Shown here in pieces: positions 52,758-60,543 of a stretch of DNA of 64,000 bases. The notes below the pieces were generated by a model that saw only the letters and a program-made list of their open reading frames with translations, was not told the DNA's origin and did no database searches. A program made the position numbers and the translations under genes. Position 1 is the first letter of the stretch, and each line of letters begins with the position of its first letter. This stretch comes from Bradyrhizobium sp. Y36 (GTDB taxonomy: Bacteria; Pseudomonadota; Alphaproteobacteria; Rhizobiales; Xanthobacteraceae): assembly GCF_002531575.1 (NCBI RefSeq), contig NZ_NWTI01000010.1, positions 1 through 64,000 of the forward strand, read 5' to 3'.

Positions 52758-53693
52758 CTAGACGGGGCCGATCTGCGGCGCCACGCTTTGCATGTCGCCC
52801 GATCGGCCGCGACGGTAGAGGTGCCCCGGCTCTGCCCACAGAAACCCATTCGAGAACGGCACACCGGCATAGACCGCGGCAAGCCGGCGGTTGCCGCCGT
52901 CGGCATCGTCACGACCGTCGAGCACGTCGCGAAAAATCCTGGCGATCTCGACCATGTCGCAATCCTGCGGCGACAGGCGCAGCGAGCCGACCTTGCTCTC
53001 GCGCAAGATGCCGGCGTCCCCCAGCAGATTGGCGCAGGTGTGCGACAGGGTCTGCACGCCGTTGATGGTCAGGAAGTCCTGCTGCTCCAGCGTGTTCAGA
53101 AGAAGCCCATCCGGGTCCTTCTCACAGACGAAGCGGCAATTGTCCTTGGCGAGCTTGTGAAGGCGCGCGTGATAGCAGCGGGCTGAGATGGCCAGCGGCA
53201 CCCTGCCGAACGCGAACACCTCGGTCGTGACATCGGGAATGGCCTTCGCGATCGTCGCCACCGAGGCCAACGGCAATTCCGGCGGCAGACAGATGCGCTT
53301 CGCCCCGTGCGCGGCGTGGAAGGCCGCGCTCGCCTCGTTGTAGATGTTGACGAAGGGCCCGATGGCGTGCGGCCGGCCTGCGAGCGCCCTGAGGCAGGTC
53401 AGATCATTCACCTCGACCATGGCGCCTTCGACCGCCGCGAGCTCTTCGGTCTGGCGCCGCTCGCGCCGCAGCGAGACCAGGATCAGCGAGCCCAGCAGCA
53501 CCTGCTTGCCCGCGCTCTGCAGACGTTCGACCACGGCCGGGATGTGGTCGGCGAAGAACGGCGAGCGCTTGGAGCAGACGATCTCGCCGACCGAGACGAC
53601 ATCGACCGGCGCTTCGTCGGCGATGCGGAAATAGAAGTCGCGCCAGCGTTCCGGCGCCCAATTGTACAGAACTGGACCGAGGCTGAGTTGCAT
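52758..53693 (-). CDS. ubiV: Oxygen-independent ubiquinone hydroxylation protein UbiV
   Basis: U32 peptidase-family protein of 311 residues. The four [4Fe-4S] ligands are at C40, C173, C186 and C190, matching the pattern reported for E. coli UbiV. It forms a complex with UbiU and hydroxylates ubiquinone precursors without O2, using prephenate as oxygen donor in the described systems. Next to ubiU (26 bp) and ubiT. A role in respiration under low oxygen fits the FixK-like boxes nearby. Confidence 0.92.
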   Translation of the reverse strand: MQLSLGPVLYNWAPERWRDFYFRIADEAPVDVVSVGEIVCSKRSPFFADHIPAVVERLQSAGKQVLLGSLILVSLRRERRQTEELAAVEGAMVEVNDLTCLRALAGRPHAIGPFVNIYNEASAAFHAAHGAKRICLPPELPLASVATIAKAIPDVTTEVFAFGRVPLAISARCYHARLHKLAKDNCRFVCEKDPDGLLLNTLEQQDFLTINGVQTLSHTCANLLGDAGILRESKVGSLRLSPQDCDMVEIARIFRDVLDGRDDADGGNRRLAAVYAGVPFSNGFLWAEPGHLYRRGRSGDMQSVAPQIGPV

Positions 53694-53719
53694 CGCTGGA
53701 TCTCACAAATTCGAAAAGA

Positions 53720-54700
53720 TTAGCGCCAGGTCTTACGATAGGCGCCGAGCGTGGAGGCCTGTCCCTCGGTGAATGGTTTCAGGCTCGCAATGTCGGTCTC
53801 GCTCCCGCTTTCGAGCGCCGCGAGCGCATGACGGAAATGCCGCACCACGCTTTCGACATAGGCACGGCCGCGCTGGCGGCCCTCGATCTTGAGCGCCGTC
53901 ACGCCGGCATTGCGCATGCCCCTGAGCAGCGTCGTGGCATCCAGGCTGACGGGATCCTCGAAAATGTAGCCGGCGCCCTGCGCGGTCGAGAAGCGGCCCT
54001 TGCACAGCGTCGGATAGCCCGCAGGCTCGCTCACGGCGAAGCGGTTGATGGCGAAGCCGCCGAGGCTGGACTTGGTCCCGTCCGCGGTCTGTTCGTAGGT
54101 CACGTGGCTTGGAGGGGAGCAGACACCCTGCATGTTCGGCGATTTGCCGGTCGCATAGGACGACAGCGAGCAGCGCCCCTCGGCCATCACGCAGAGGCCG
54201 CCGAACACGAAAACTTCGGTCTCGCAGGCCGACTCCCGGGTGATCTCGGCGATCTCGGGGACGCTGAGGACACGCGGCAGCACGACGCGCTTTGCGCCGA
54301 AGGTTTCGGCATAGAAGGCGATGGCATCGGGATTTGCGGCCGCGGCCTGAACCGAGACATGAAGACGCTGGTTCGGATGGCGCCGCGCCGTGTAGTCCAT
54401 CAAGCCGATGTCGGCGAGGATCAGCGCATCGGCGCCGGCACTCACGGCATCGTCCACCGCGCGATGCCAGAGCTCGACGGCGGAGGCGCGCGGGAAGGTG
54501 TTGATGGCCACCAGGACCCTCGCCCCGCGGCCATGCGCCAGCGCGATGCTCTTGCGCATCTCGTCGCGGCTGAAATTCAGCCCCGGAAAATTGCGCGCGT
54601 TGGTCTCGTCGTTGAAGCCGCAATAGATCGCGTCGGCGCCGGCATCGATCGCGCTTCTCAGCGCCGCCGGCGTGCCGGCAGGACAGATCAGTTCCATCAT
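53720..54700 (-). CDS. ubiU: Oxygen-independent ubiquinone hydroxylation protein UbiU
   Basis: U32 family protein of 326 residues. Cluster cysteines are C170, C177, C194 and C233 in FGGLCVMAEGRCSLSSYATGKSPNMQGVCSPP and YPTLCKGRFS, the UbiU arrangement. The N-terminus MELICPAGTPAALRSAIDAGADAIYCGF is the standard U32 barrel start. It partners UbiV. Second gene of ubiT-ubiU-ubiV, 1 bp after ubiT. Confidence 0.93.
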   Translation of the reverse strand: MMELICPAGTPAALRSAIDAGADAIYCGFNDETNARNFPGLNFSRDEMRKSIALAHGRGARVLVAINTFPRASAVELWHRAVDDAVSAGADALILADIGLMDYTARRHPNQRLHVSVQAAAANPDAIAFYAETFGAKRVVLPRVLSVPEIAEITRESACETEVFVFGGLCVMAEGRCSLSSYATGKSPNMQGVCSPPSHVTYEQTADGTKSSLGGFAINRFAVSEPAGYPTLCKGRFSTAQGAGYIFEDPVSLDATTLLRGMRNAGVTALKIEGRQRGRAYVESVVRHFRHALAALESGSETDIASLKPFTEGQASTLGAYRKTWR

Positions 54701-54701
54701 C

Positions 54702-55241
54702 TCAACTGCTCGCTTGCCCGGATGAACCGATCACGTGGCCGCGGGCAGCCTCGAACGCACGCCTCACCGGCACTCCCAGCGGGCCGAACAGCGAGGACGC
54801 TTCAGCGGCGAGATCGAGCTGGGCGTCGTCGATCGCATTGCGCAGCGCCAGCACCGCCTCGACATCGCCCTCGATGACCAGCTCGCGCGAGAACATCAGG
54901 GCATCGCCGTCAACCCGGCCTTCGAGCAGAGCCAGCAGATTGGCGAATGAGGCCGAGATCCGCGCATCCAGTCCCGGCGGCAAATCACGCACGACGGACA
55001 GGCGCGGCGGCGTCGCCTCGACCACGAAGGCAAACGGCAGGTCGATCGGCCTGATGCCGAAGCGCGCACGCGCGTGAGGGCCGAGCCGGTCGAATAGTGC
55101 AGGATTGCGCCGATGAATCCGCTGCAGGACACCGCCGAGAACGAGCTGCAACGGCAGCAGAGGCAGAGGACGCATGGCCAATGCGACGAGCGGCGGAATC
55201 GTCGGCAACGGGCCGGGCGATGCGGCGGATGGATCATTCAT
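54702..55241 (-). CDS. ubiT: Ubiquinone biosynthesis accessory factor UbiT
   Basis: SCP2-domain lipid-binding protein of 179 residues. The SCP2 core lies at about 60-160 (RFGIRPIDLPFAFVVEATPPRLSVVRDL, LFSREL-like MFSRELVIEGDVEAVLALRNAID). UbiT is thought to hold polyprenylated intermediates for the O2-independent hydroxylases. It is first in the operon and divergent from ubiD across 76 bp. Confidence 0.9.
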   Translation of the reverse strand: MNDPSAASPGPLPTIPPLVALAMRPLPLLPLQLVLGGVLQRIHRRNPALFDRLGPHARARFGIRPIDLPFAFVVEATPPRLSVVRDLPPGLDARISASFANLLALLEGRVDGDALMFSRELVIEGDVEAVLALRNAIDDAQLDLAAEASSLFGPLGVPVRRAFEAARGHVIGSSGQASS

Positions 55242-55276
55242 GCCCCCACATCTGGACGGATTGCATGCCGCTGTAT

Positions 55277-55290
55277 TTGAGCGGGAACAA
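55277..55290. promoter_or_regulatory. FixK/FNR-like box between ubiT and ubiD
   Basis: TTGAGCGGGAACAA: the first half is perfect, and the second half has one mismatch to TTG(A/C)-N6-(T/G)CAA. It lies 28 bp before the ubiD start and 36 bp from the ubiT start. It is a plausible low-oxygen control site for either divergent operon, but degenerate. Confidence 0.45.
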
Positions 55291-55317
55291 TGAAGACCAA
55301 AAACAGGCCGGCTAGCT

Positions 55318-56871
55318 GTGACTTTTTGGGAGCTCGCTCAGTTGCAACGTGATGTGCCGCGCTTTCGCGACCTCTCCGACTTCCTGCGCTTCATCGAAAG
55401 CCGGGGGCAGTTGCGACGCATTCGCGAAAAGGTCTCCGTCGTCCACGAGATCACGGAGATTCACCGGCGTGTGCTTGGGGCACACGGACCGGCATTATTG
55501 TTCGAGCAGCCCGTCAAGGCCGATGGCCGTCCCTCGGAGATGCCGCTCCTCACCAATCTGTTCGGAACGGTGGAGCGGATCGCATGGGGCATGGGGATCG
55601 CGCCCGAGCGTCTCGAGCAACTCGGCGAGCTGATGGCCGAGCTGCGCGCGCCGCGACCGCCGCACAGCATCAGGGATGCCTTCGACAAGCTCCCGCTTGC
55701 CCGCGCCGCGCTGGCGACGCGCCCGCGCACACGCGCGGCTGCGCCGGTGCAGGACTGCGTCACGATGGGGCCCGACATCGATCTTGCGAGATTGCCGGTC
55801 CAGATCTGCTGGCCGGGCGAGCCGGCGCCGCTGATCACCTGGCCGCTCGTGATCACCGTGCCGCCGGACTCCGCAACGGCCGACCAGGAGGAGAATGTCG
55901 GCGTCTACCGCATGCAAGTGCTCGGCCGCGACCGCGCCATCATCCGCTGGCTCGCGCATCGCGGCGGCGCGCGGCATCACCAGCAATGGAAGGCGATCGG
56001 GCGCGACATGCCGGTCGCGATCGTCATCGGCGCCGATCCCGCCACCATCCTGGCCGCGGTGCTGCCGTTGCCCGAGACCATGTCGGAGCTGCGCTTCGCC
56101 GGCATCCTGCGCGGCGAACGGCCCGACCTCGCACCCTGCCTCACAGTGCCCCTCGCGATCCCGGCCGAGGCCGAGATCGTCATCGAGGGTTTTGTCTCCG
56201 CGACCGAAACCGCGCCCGAGGGTCCCTATGGCGATCACACCGGATATTACAATTCCGTCGAGGAATTTCCGGTGATGCGGGTGACGGCCATCACCAGCCG
56301 GCGTCAGCCCGTGTACCTCTCGACCTTCACGGGCCGACCGCCGGACGAGCCGTCGCGGATCGGCGAGGCGCTCAACCGCCTGTTCGTGCCGCTGGTCCGT
56401 CAGCAATTCCCTGAAGTGACCGACTGCTTTCTGCCGCCGGAGGCCTGCTCCTATCGCATCGCTGTCGCGTCGATCAAGAAGCGCTATCCCGGGCAGGCGC
56501 GACGGCTGATGCTGGGCCTATGGTCGATGCTGCCGCAGTTCAGCTACACCAAGCTCTTGATCGTGGTCGACGACGACATCGACATCCGCGATTGGCAGGC
56601 TGTGATGTGGGCCGTCTCGACGCGCAGCGACGCCTCGCGCGATCTCGTGACGCTCACCGACACGCCGATCGACTATCTCGACTTCGCCTCGCCGAAGTCA
56701 GGCCTCGGCGGCAAGCTCGGCATCGACGCCACCACCAAGATTCCGCCGGAGACGGATCGGGAATGGGGCATTCCGCTGGCCATGGATCCAGCCGTGGTCG
56801 CGCGCGTCGATGCGATGTGGGCGGCACTGGGCCTGTCCGGCATACCCGCTCGCGCCCCGGTGCTCACATGA
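55318..56871 (+). CDS. ubiD: UbiD-family prenyl-FMN-dependent decarboxylase
   Basis: 517 residues, slightly longer than typical UbiD. Conserved stretches include RGGARHHQQW, the prFMN/metal region EIVIEGFV...APEGPYGDHTGYY (with the catalytic Glu in that block) and DVDREDI-type DDDIDIRDWQAVMWA. It starts at GTG 55318. In ubiquinone synthesis it decarboxylates polyprenyl-4-hydroxybenzoate. Next to ubiX, which supplies prenyl-FMN, and divergent from ubiTUV, so an anaerobic ubiquinone role is likely; an aromatic acid decarboxylase role is the alternative. Confidence 0.9.
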   Translation: MTFWELAQLQRDVPRFRDLSDFLRFIESRGQLRRIREKVSVVHEITEIHRRVLGAHGPALLFEQPVKADGRPSEMPLLTNLFGTVERIAWGMGIAPERLEQLGELMAELRAPRPPHSIRDAFDKLPLARAALATRPRTRAAAPVQDCVTMGPDIDLARLPVQICWPGEPAPLITWPLVITVPPDSATADQEENVGVYRMQVLGRDRAIIRWLAHRGGARHHQQWKAIGRDMPVAIVIGADPATILAAVLPLPETMSELRFAGILRGERPDLAPCLTVPLAIPAEAEIVIEGFVSATETAPEGPYGDHTGYYNSVEEFPVMRVTAITSRRQPVYLSTFTGRPPDEPSRIGEALNRLFVPLVRQQFPEVTDCFLPPEACSYRIAVASIKKRYPGQARRLMLGLWSMLPQFSYTKLLIVVDDDIDIRDWQAVMWAVSTRSDASRDLVTLTDTPIDYLDFASPKSGLGGKLGIDATTKIPPETDREWGIPLAMDPAVVARVDAMWAALGLSGIPARAPVLT

Positions 56872-57464
56872 GCGGGCGGCAGGGCATCATCATCGGCATC
56901 AGCGGCGCCTCGGGCGCAGCGATCGGCGTGCGCATCGTCGAGCTGCTGGCCGACAATCCGCATTACGCGGTGCATCTCGTGGTCTCGCCCGCGGCGGAGC
57001 GAACGCTGAGCGAGGAAGTGGGGCGCGATGCGCTGGCGCGGCTGCGCGCGCGCGCTTTCCGCGACCATTCCTATCAGGACATCGGCGCGGCGATCGCCAG
57101 CGGATCCTATCCGGTCGCCGGCATGATCGTCGCGCCCTGCTCGATCCGTACGCTCTCGGCCATCGCCTGGGGGCAGCTAGACAATCTTCTGGCGCGCGCG
57201 GCCGACGTGCAGCTCAAGGAACGGCGCCGGCTGGTGCTGCTGGTTCGCGAGAGCCCGCTGCATCTCGGCCATTTGCGCACGATGCTGCAGGCAACCGAGA
57301 TCGGTGCGATCATTGCGCCGCCGATGCCGGCCTTCTATCTCAGGCCACAATCGCTGGACGAGGTGATCGACCAGATCGCCGCCCGGGCGATCAACCTGCT
57401 CGACCTGCCACGGCTTCGCGCACCCGCAAGGATCTGGTGCGGCCCGGGTGCCGAGAGCGCGTAG
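56868..57464 (+). CDS. ubiX: Flavin prenyltransferase UbiX
   Basis: 198 residues, standard length. It makes prenyl-FMN for UbiD. The FMN-binding ISGASGAAIGVRIVELL is near 10-26, the conserved PCSIRTLSAIAWG near 88-100, and LVRESPLHLGHLRTMLQATEIGAIIAPPMPAFY in the second half. ATG overlaps the ubiD stop (ATGA), so the two are coupled. Confidence 0.95.
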   Translation: MSGRQGIIIGISGASGAAIGVRIVELLADNPHYAVHLVVSPAAERTLSEEVGRDALARLRARAFRDHSYQDIGAAIASGSYPVAGMIVAPCSIRTLSAIAWGQLDNLLARAADVQLKERRRLVLLVRESPLHLGHLRTMLQATEIGAIIAPPMPAFYLRPQSLDEVIDQIAARAINLLDLPRLRAPARIWCGPGAESA

Positions 57465-57501
57465 CCGGCGGCTCGGCCTTGGTCACCGCCGCCTTGCCGG
57501 A

Positions 57502-57825
57502 TCAGTTCACCTCGGCAAAGCCGAGCGACGACTTCACACCCGGCGAGATCATCGAAGGCTGCCAGGGCGGCTCGAACGTCATGGTGACGTCGACCGTATC
57601 CACGCCCGGAACGAGGCACGCGCTGTTGGCGACGCCCTCCTTGAGAAAGGACGCAGCGGGACAGCCGCGTGTGGTCGCCGTCATGGTGATGTGCGCGGCG
57701 CCGTCGTCGACCGATACGTCATAGATGAAGCCGAGATCGACGATGTTGTGGCCGAGCTCGGGATCGATCACGACCTTTAGCGCCTGCGTGATCCGGGCAA
57801 CGAGATCCTCATCATCGATCGTCAT
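57502..57825 (-). CDS. DUF59/MIP18-type metal-sulfur cluster assembly protein
   Basis: 107 residues. ITQALKVVIDPELGHNIVDLGFIYDVSV is the DUF59 start, and MTATTRGCPAASFLKEGV carries the conserved Cys. It ends VTMTFEPPWQPSMISPGVKSSLGF, as in PaaD/SufT-like proteins. Such proteins assist Fe-S cluster insertion. It overlaps the DUF2249 gene by 4 bp and is convergent with ubiX. Confidence 0.9.
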   Translation of the reverse strand: MTIDDEDLVARITQALKVVIDPELGHNIVDLGFIYDVSVDDGAAHITMTATTRGCPAASFLKEGVANSACLVPGVDTVDVTMTFEPPWQPSMISPGVKSSLGFAEVN

Positions 57826-58331
57826 GCCGGCACCCTCACCGTCAGCTGATAGGAGTCCTTCTGCGGTGTGAAGCCGCCACGCCATTGATGGCCGCGCCGG
57901 GTCAGCTCCCGAAACAGGAAGACCGGCTCCCGGCTGAGCAAGGCGTGCAGCGTCTGGCCCGGCGCGAGCTGCTCCAGCGCAGCCAGAATCCGAACCATCG
58001 GTTCCGGCGGATCGAGGTCGCGATTGTCGAGGCGAACCACAGGCTCCGGCCAATCGCCGTCGCTCCGTGCAGCCGGAGCCGGCTCGGCCGCCCCGAGCGA
58101 GACATTCTCCGGCATGAAGCGGATCTCCCATTCGCCGCCCTCCAGCTCGGCTTCGCGATGCGCAAAGCCCTTGCTCGCCATGACGTCGAACAGAGGAACC
58201 GGCTTGAAGGGCGCGTAGAGCCGCAGCCCTTCCCCGGGCGCGAGCCGCGCGAGCGCGGCCATGATGATCGAGAACGGCTCGCCGCCTGCGCGCAGGATCG
58301 GCCGGACATCGACGTCGACGAATGCGGTCAT
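57822..58331 (-). CDS. Protein with two DUF2249 domains
   Basis: 169 residues made of two similar halves of about 75: VDVDVRPILRAGGEPFSIIMAALARLAPGEGLRLYAPFKPVPLFDVM and VRLDNRDLDPPEPMVRILAALEQLAPGQTLHALLSREPVFLFREL. Each ends with a strand holding charged residues. DUF2249 proteins commonly lie near NO- and low-oxygen-respiration genes, but their biochemistry is unsettled. ATG 58331 chosen; 14 bp after the membrane protein gene. Confidence 0.85.
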   Translation of the reverse strand: MTAFVDVDVRPILRAGGEPFSIIMAALARLAPGEGLRLYAPFKPVPLFDVMASKGFAHREAELEGGEWEIRFMPENVSLGAAEPAPAARSDGDWPEPVVRLDNRDLDPPEPMVRILAALEQLAPGQTLHALLSREPVFLFRELTRRGHQWRGGFTPQKDSYQLTVRVPA

Positions 58332-58345
58332 TGCAGTCTCCCTTT

Positions 58346-59692
58346 TCAGTTCCGCGTGACCAGGAGATGGGGCAAGGCAGCTCCCGTCGGCAGGCGCAGC
58401 GGCTCGGCCACGTCCGCAAGCCGCCGGGCCCTGATGAATTCCTCGCTCAAGCCAAGCGTCGCAAACGTCACGACAGCGACGGCGAGGCGGAAGCCGAGCG
58501 CCGCGTCGATCAGGAGCATCAAGGTCGCCATTCCGCTTCCGGCAAAGAACAGCACGAACCATTTCAACGCGCGGCGCTCGGCAACGAGATCCTGCACGCG
58601 CGGCGTCGGCACCCTGCCCATCACCGGACCGTAGGTCTCGAGCCAGGTCAGGAACGGCACGATCTTGTAGAGATTGGCGAGCACAAGGCCTGAGAGCCAG
58701 CCGAACGCGACGAGAAAGGCCAGCGCTCCGACATGGGGCAGGAAAGAGCCGGCCGCAACGAACGCGGCACTGAGGATTGCAGCGACGACGAGGTTCGCCA
58801 GCGCAACGAGGCTCATGCGGGTGTTGAGCTCGAGCGCACGGCGCTTGCGGGCTCTGTAGAGGCCGAGCACGTCACGGCCGTAGGCGGCCAGCGACAGCAG
58901 CGCCGCTGCGGCCGCCAGCAGAAACGACAGATCGAGCCCCGTCATGCGCCAGGGCGCGAGCACGCCGCCGACGAGGCCAACGGCCAGCGCAATGACGCCG
59001 GCCATCCAGGCAAACCGGCCGAGGCGCGCATCGCTATCGGGCGCGAGCATGAACATCGCGAGCAGGCGATAGCTGACGCCCATGGCCGTGAATGTCAGCC
59101 AACCGCCAAGCCCCGCGAGCGCATGGATCGGCACGCCCGAGACCAGCAGGTCCGGCCATTGCGCACCGACGGCGGTTCCGGACAGCACCAGCGAGAACAG
59201 ACCGCCGAAACTCGCCGTGACACAGATGCAGGCAAGCCCGGCGGCGACGAACCGCGCCGGCGCCGGCAAGGGACGCGCCGACCACAGCGTCATGCCGAGA
59301 TTGGCAACGACCAGCGCGAAGCCGGCAATCAGCAGGCCGGCTCCGACGGGAAGCAGCCAGCGCGGCCCGTTCAAATGTCCGCCAAGCGCGAGAAAGCCTG
59401 CGAGCAGAACCGTCAGGCCAAGCGTCAGCAGCACCAGAGCCGGCAGCGTCCAGCGCTCCGCATAGAGCGGCCTTGCAACCAGCACCGGCACGAACTGGAG
59501 CAGCGCGCCGCACAGGACCGTGCTCAGCCAGCCGATGGTCACGATGTGAACGACGACGAGCGTGTCCGGACCGTCGATGTCGTGGTTCGGAAAACCGAAG
59601 CCGGCGACGATCAACACCTCGGCGAGCAGCAGCCACGCGATCGCGACCGCGAAGTAGCTGATGGCCCATCTAAAGAGACTGGTTCCGATCAC
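58346..59692 (-). CDS. Polytopic membrane protein, NnrS/heme-copper-oxidase-I-like
   Basis: 448 residues with about twelve hydrophobic segments. Membrane-embedded histidines occur in TLVVVHIVTIGWLS, VSGVPIHALAGLGGWLTF and SFLPHVGALAF. That is fewer than the six of a working heme-copper oxidase subunit I, so it resembles NnrS-like or cbb3-like orphan proteins. It probably binds heme or responds to NO/low oxygen (inference). GTG 59692 has GGGAAGCAGG upstream. First gene of the run membrane protein-DUF2249-DUF59. Confidence 0.75.
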   Translation of the reverse strand: MIGTSLFRWAISYFAVAIAWLLLAEVLIVAGFGFPNHDIDGPDTLVVVHIVTIGWLSTVLCGALLQFVPVLVARPLYAERWTLPALVLLTLGLTVLLAGFLALGGHLNGPRWLLPVGAGLLIAGFALVVANLGMTLWSARPLPAPARFVAAGLACICVTASFGGLFSLVLSGTAVGAQWPDLLVSGVPIHALAGLGGWLTFTAMGVSYRLLAMFMLAPDSDARLGRFAWMAGVIALAVGLVGGVLAPWRMTGLDLSFLLAAAAALLSLAAYGRDVLGLYRARKRRALELNTRMSLVALANLVVAAILSAAFVAAGSFLPHVGALAFLVAFGWLSGLVLANLYKIVPFLTWLETYGPVMGRVPTPRVQDLVAERRALKWFVLFFAGSGMATLMLLIDAALGFRLAVAVVTFATLGLSEEFIRARRLADVAEPLRLPTGAALPHLLVTRN

Positions 59693-59769
59693 GGCCTGCT
59701 TCCCATCGCCCGCGCACAACGCTTCATGCCGGCACGCGACAACGGTAAGTGGCTGCAGTCACAACCACT

Positions 59770-59783
59770 TTGTCGAGGCGCAA
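59770..59783. promoter_or_regulatory. Weak FixK-like box before the membrane protein gene
   Basis: TTGTCGAGGCGCAA, flanked by T and A (TTTG...CAAA), one mismatch to TTG(A/C)-N6-(T/G)CAA. It lies 77 bp upstream of the GTG at 59692. Confidence 0.35.
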
Positions 59784-59839
59784 ACTCCGGCGCCTTTCAC
59801 GACAATGGGATCGGCGCCGGCGCGGAGGCCCTGGAAGCA

Positions 59840-59853
59840 TTGATGCAGCGCAA
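59840..59853. promoter_or_regulatory. FixK box before the cytochrome gene
   Basis: TTGATGCAGCGCAA fits the bradyrhizobial consensus TTG(A/C)-N6-(T/G)CAA exactly. It lies 55 bp upstream of the cytochrome ATG at 59909, a typical activator distance allowing for the leader. It might also serve the divergent membrane protein gene. Confidence 0.6.
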
Positions 59854-59908
59854 GAGAACAGCCCGCGGCGCTGATATTCAAGACGTGCAATTGACAGGGA
59901 ATTGTCGG

Positions 59909-60394
59909 ATGACGCTGAAGAATTGGTGTGCGGTGCTGGCGTTTCCGGCGATCGCGGCGACGTCCGCCATGGCCCAGTCCAACGCTCCGCCGTCTTCAAA
60001 CGCGAAACAGGATGCGCCCCGTCTCGTCGAGGTCATGAGTCTGGCGCAAATTCAGCACCTCAAGCTTTGGTATGCCGGCAAGGCGAAGAACTGGGACCTC
60101 GCCGCGCACGAGTTGCGGCAGTTGACCAACAGCCTGGCGCAGGCGGCGATCTTCTACCCGTCCATTCCCATCAGCAACGTGACCACGATGAAGGAGCCGC
60201 TGCTCTCGGTCGCCGACGCGATCGCGGCGGGAGATGATCGCAAGTTCGCCGCGTCGATGCGCGGACTGAGCGATGGCTGCAACGCCTGTCACAGCTCGAT
60301 GGACCGCAGCTTCATTGTCATCGGCGTTCCGAGCGGCGGGCAGCCGCCCGCCAATCAGATCTTTGCGCCGTCCGGACACGGCCGGAAAAAGTGA
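59909..60394 (+). CDS. Periplasmic CxxCH cytochrome
   Basis: 161 residues: a Sec signal peptide ending SAMAQ near 23, a helical body (LAQIQHLKLWYAGKAKNWDLAAHELRQL), and one heme c motif C124-N-A-C127-H128 followed by a tail. The C-terminal placement of the heme motif in a four-helix arrangement resembles cytochrome c' or c556 proteins, which bind NO or transfer electrons. ATG 59909 is preferred because the signal peptide follows it. Confidence 0.82.
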   Translation: MTLKNWCAVLAFPAIAATSAMAQSNAPPSSNAKQDAPRLVEVMSLAQIQHLKLWYAGKAKNWDLAAHELRQLTNSLAQAAIFYPSIPISNVTTMKEPLLSVADAIAAGDDRKFAASMRGLSDGCNACHSSMDRSFIVIGVPSGGQPPANQIFAPSGHGRKK

Positions 60395-60464
60395 TGCGGC
60401 CTGCGCCTGACGACTATTAAGCATTGCGCCTCGCCACCACCTGACCACGCCGGGTGAGACTGGA

Positions 60465-60478
60465 TTGAGTTGCATCAA
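60465..60478. promoter_or_regulatory. FNR/FixK box before the P-type ATPase gene
   Basis: TTGAGTTGCATCAA within a longer palindrome, GGATTGA-GTTGCA-TCAATCC (60462-60481). Perfect match to TTGA-N6-TCAA, 65 bp before the ATG at 60544. Confidence 0.65.
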
Positions 60479-60543
60479 TCCAGGGAGCGAGCCGCCGCGT
60501 ACCTTGGCCTCGCCTCCAGTGTCAGCGATCGCCGAGCCCTTGC

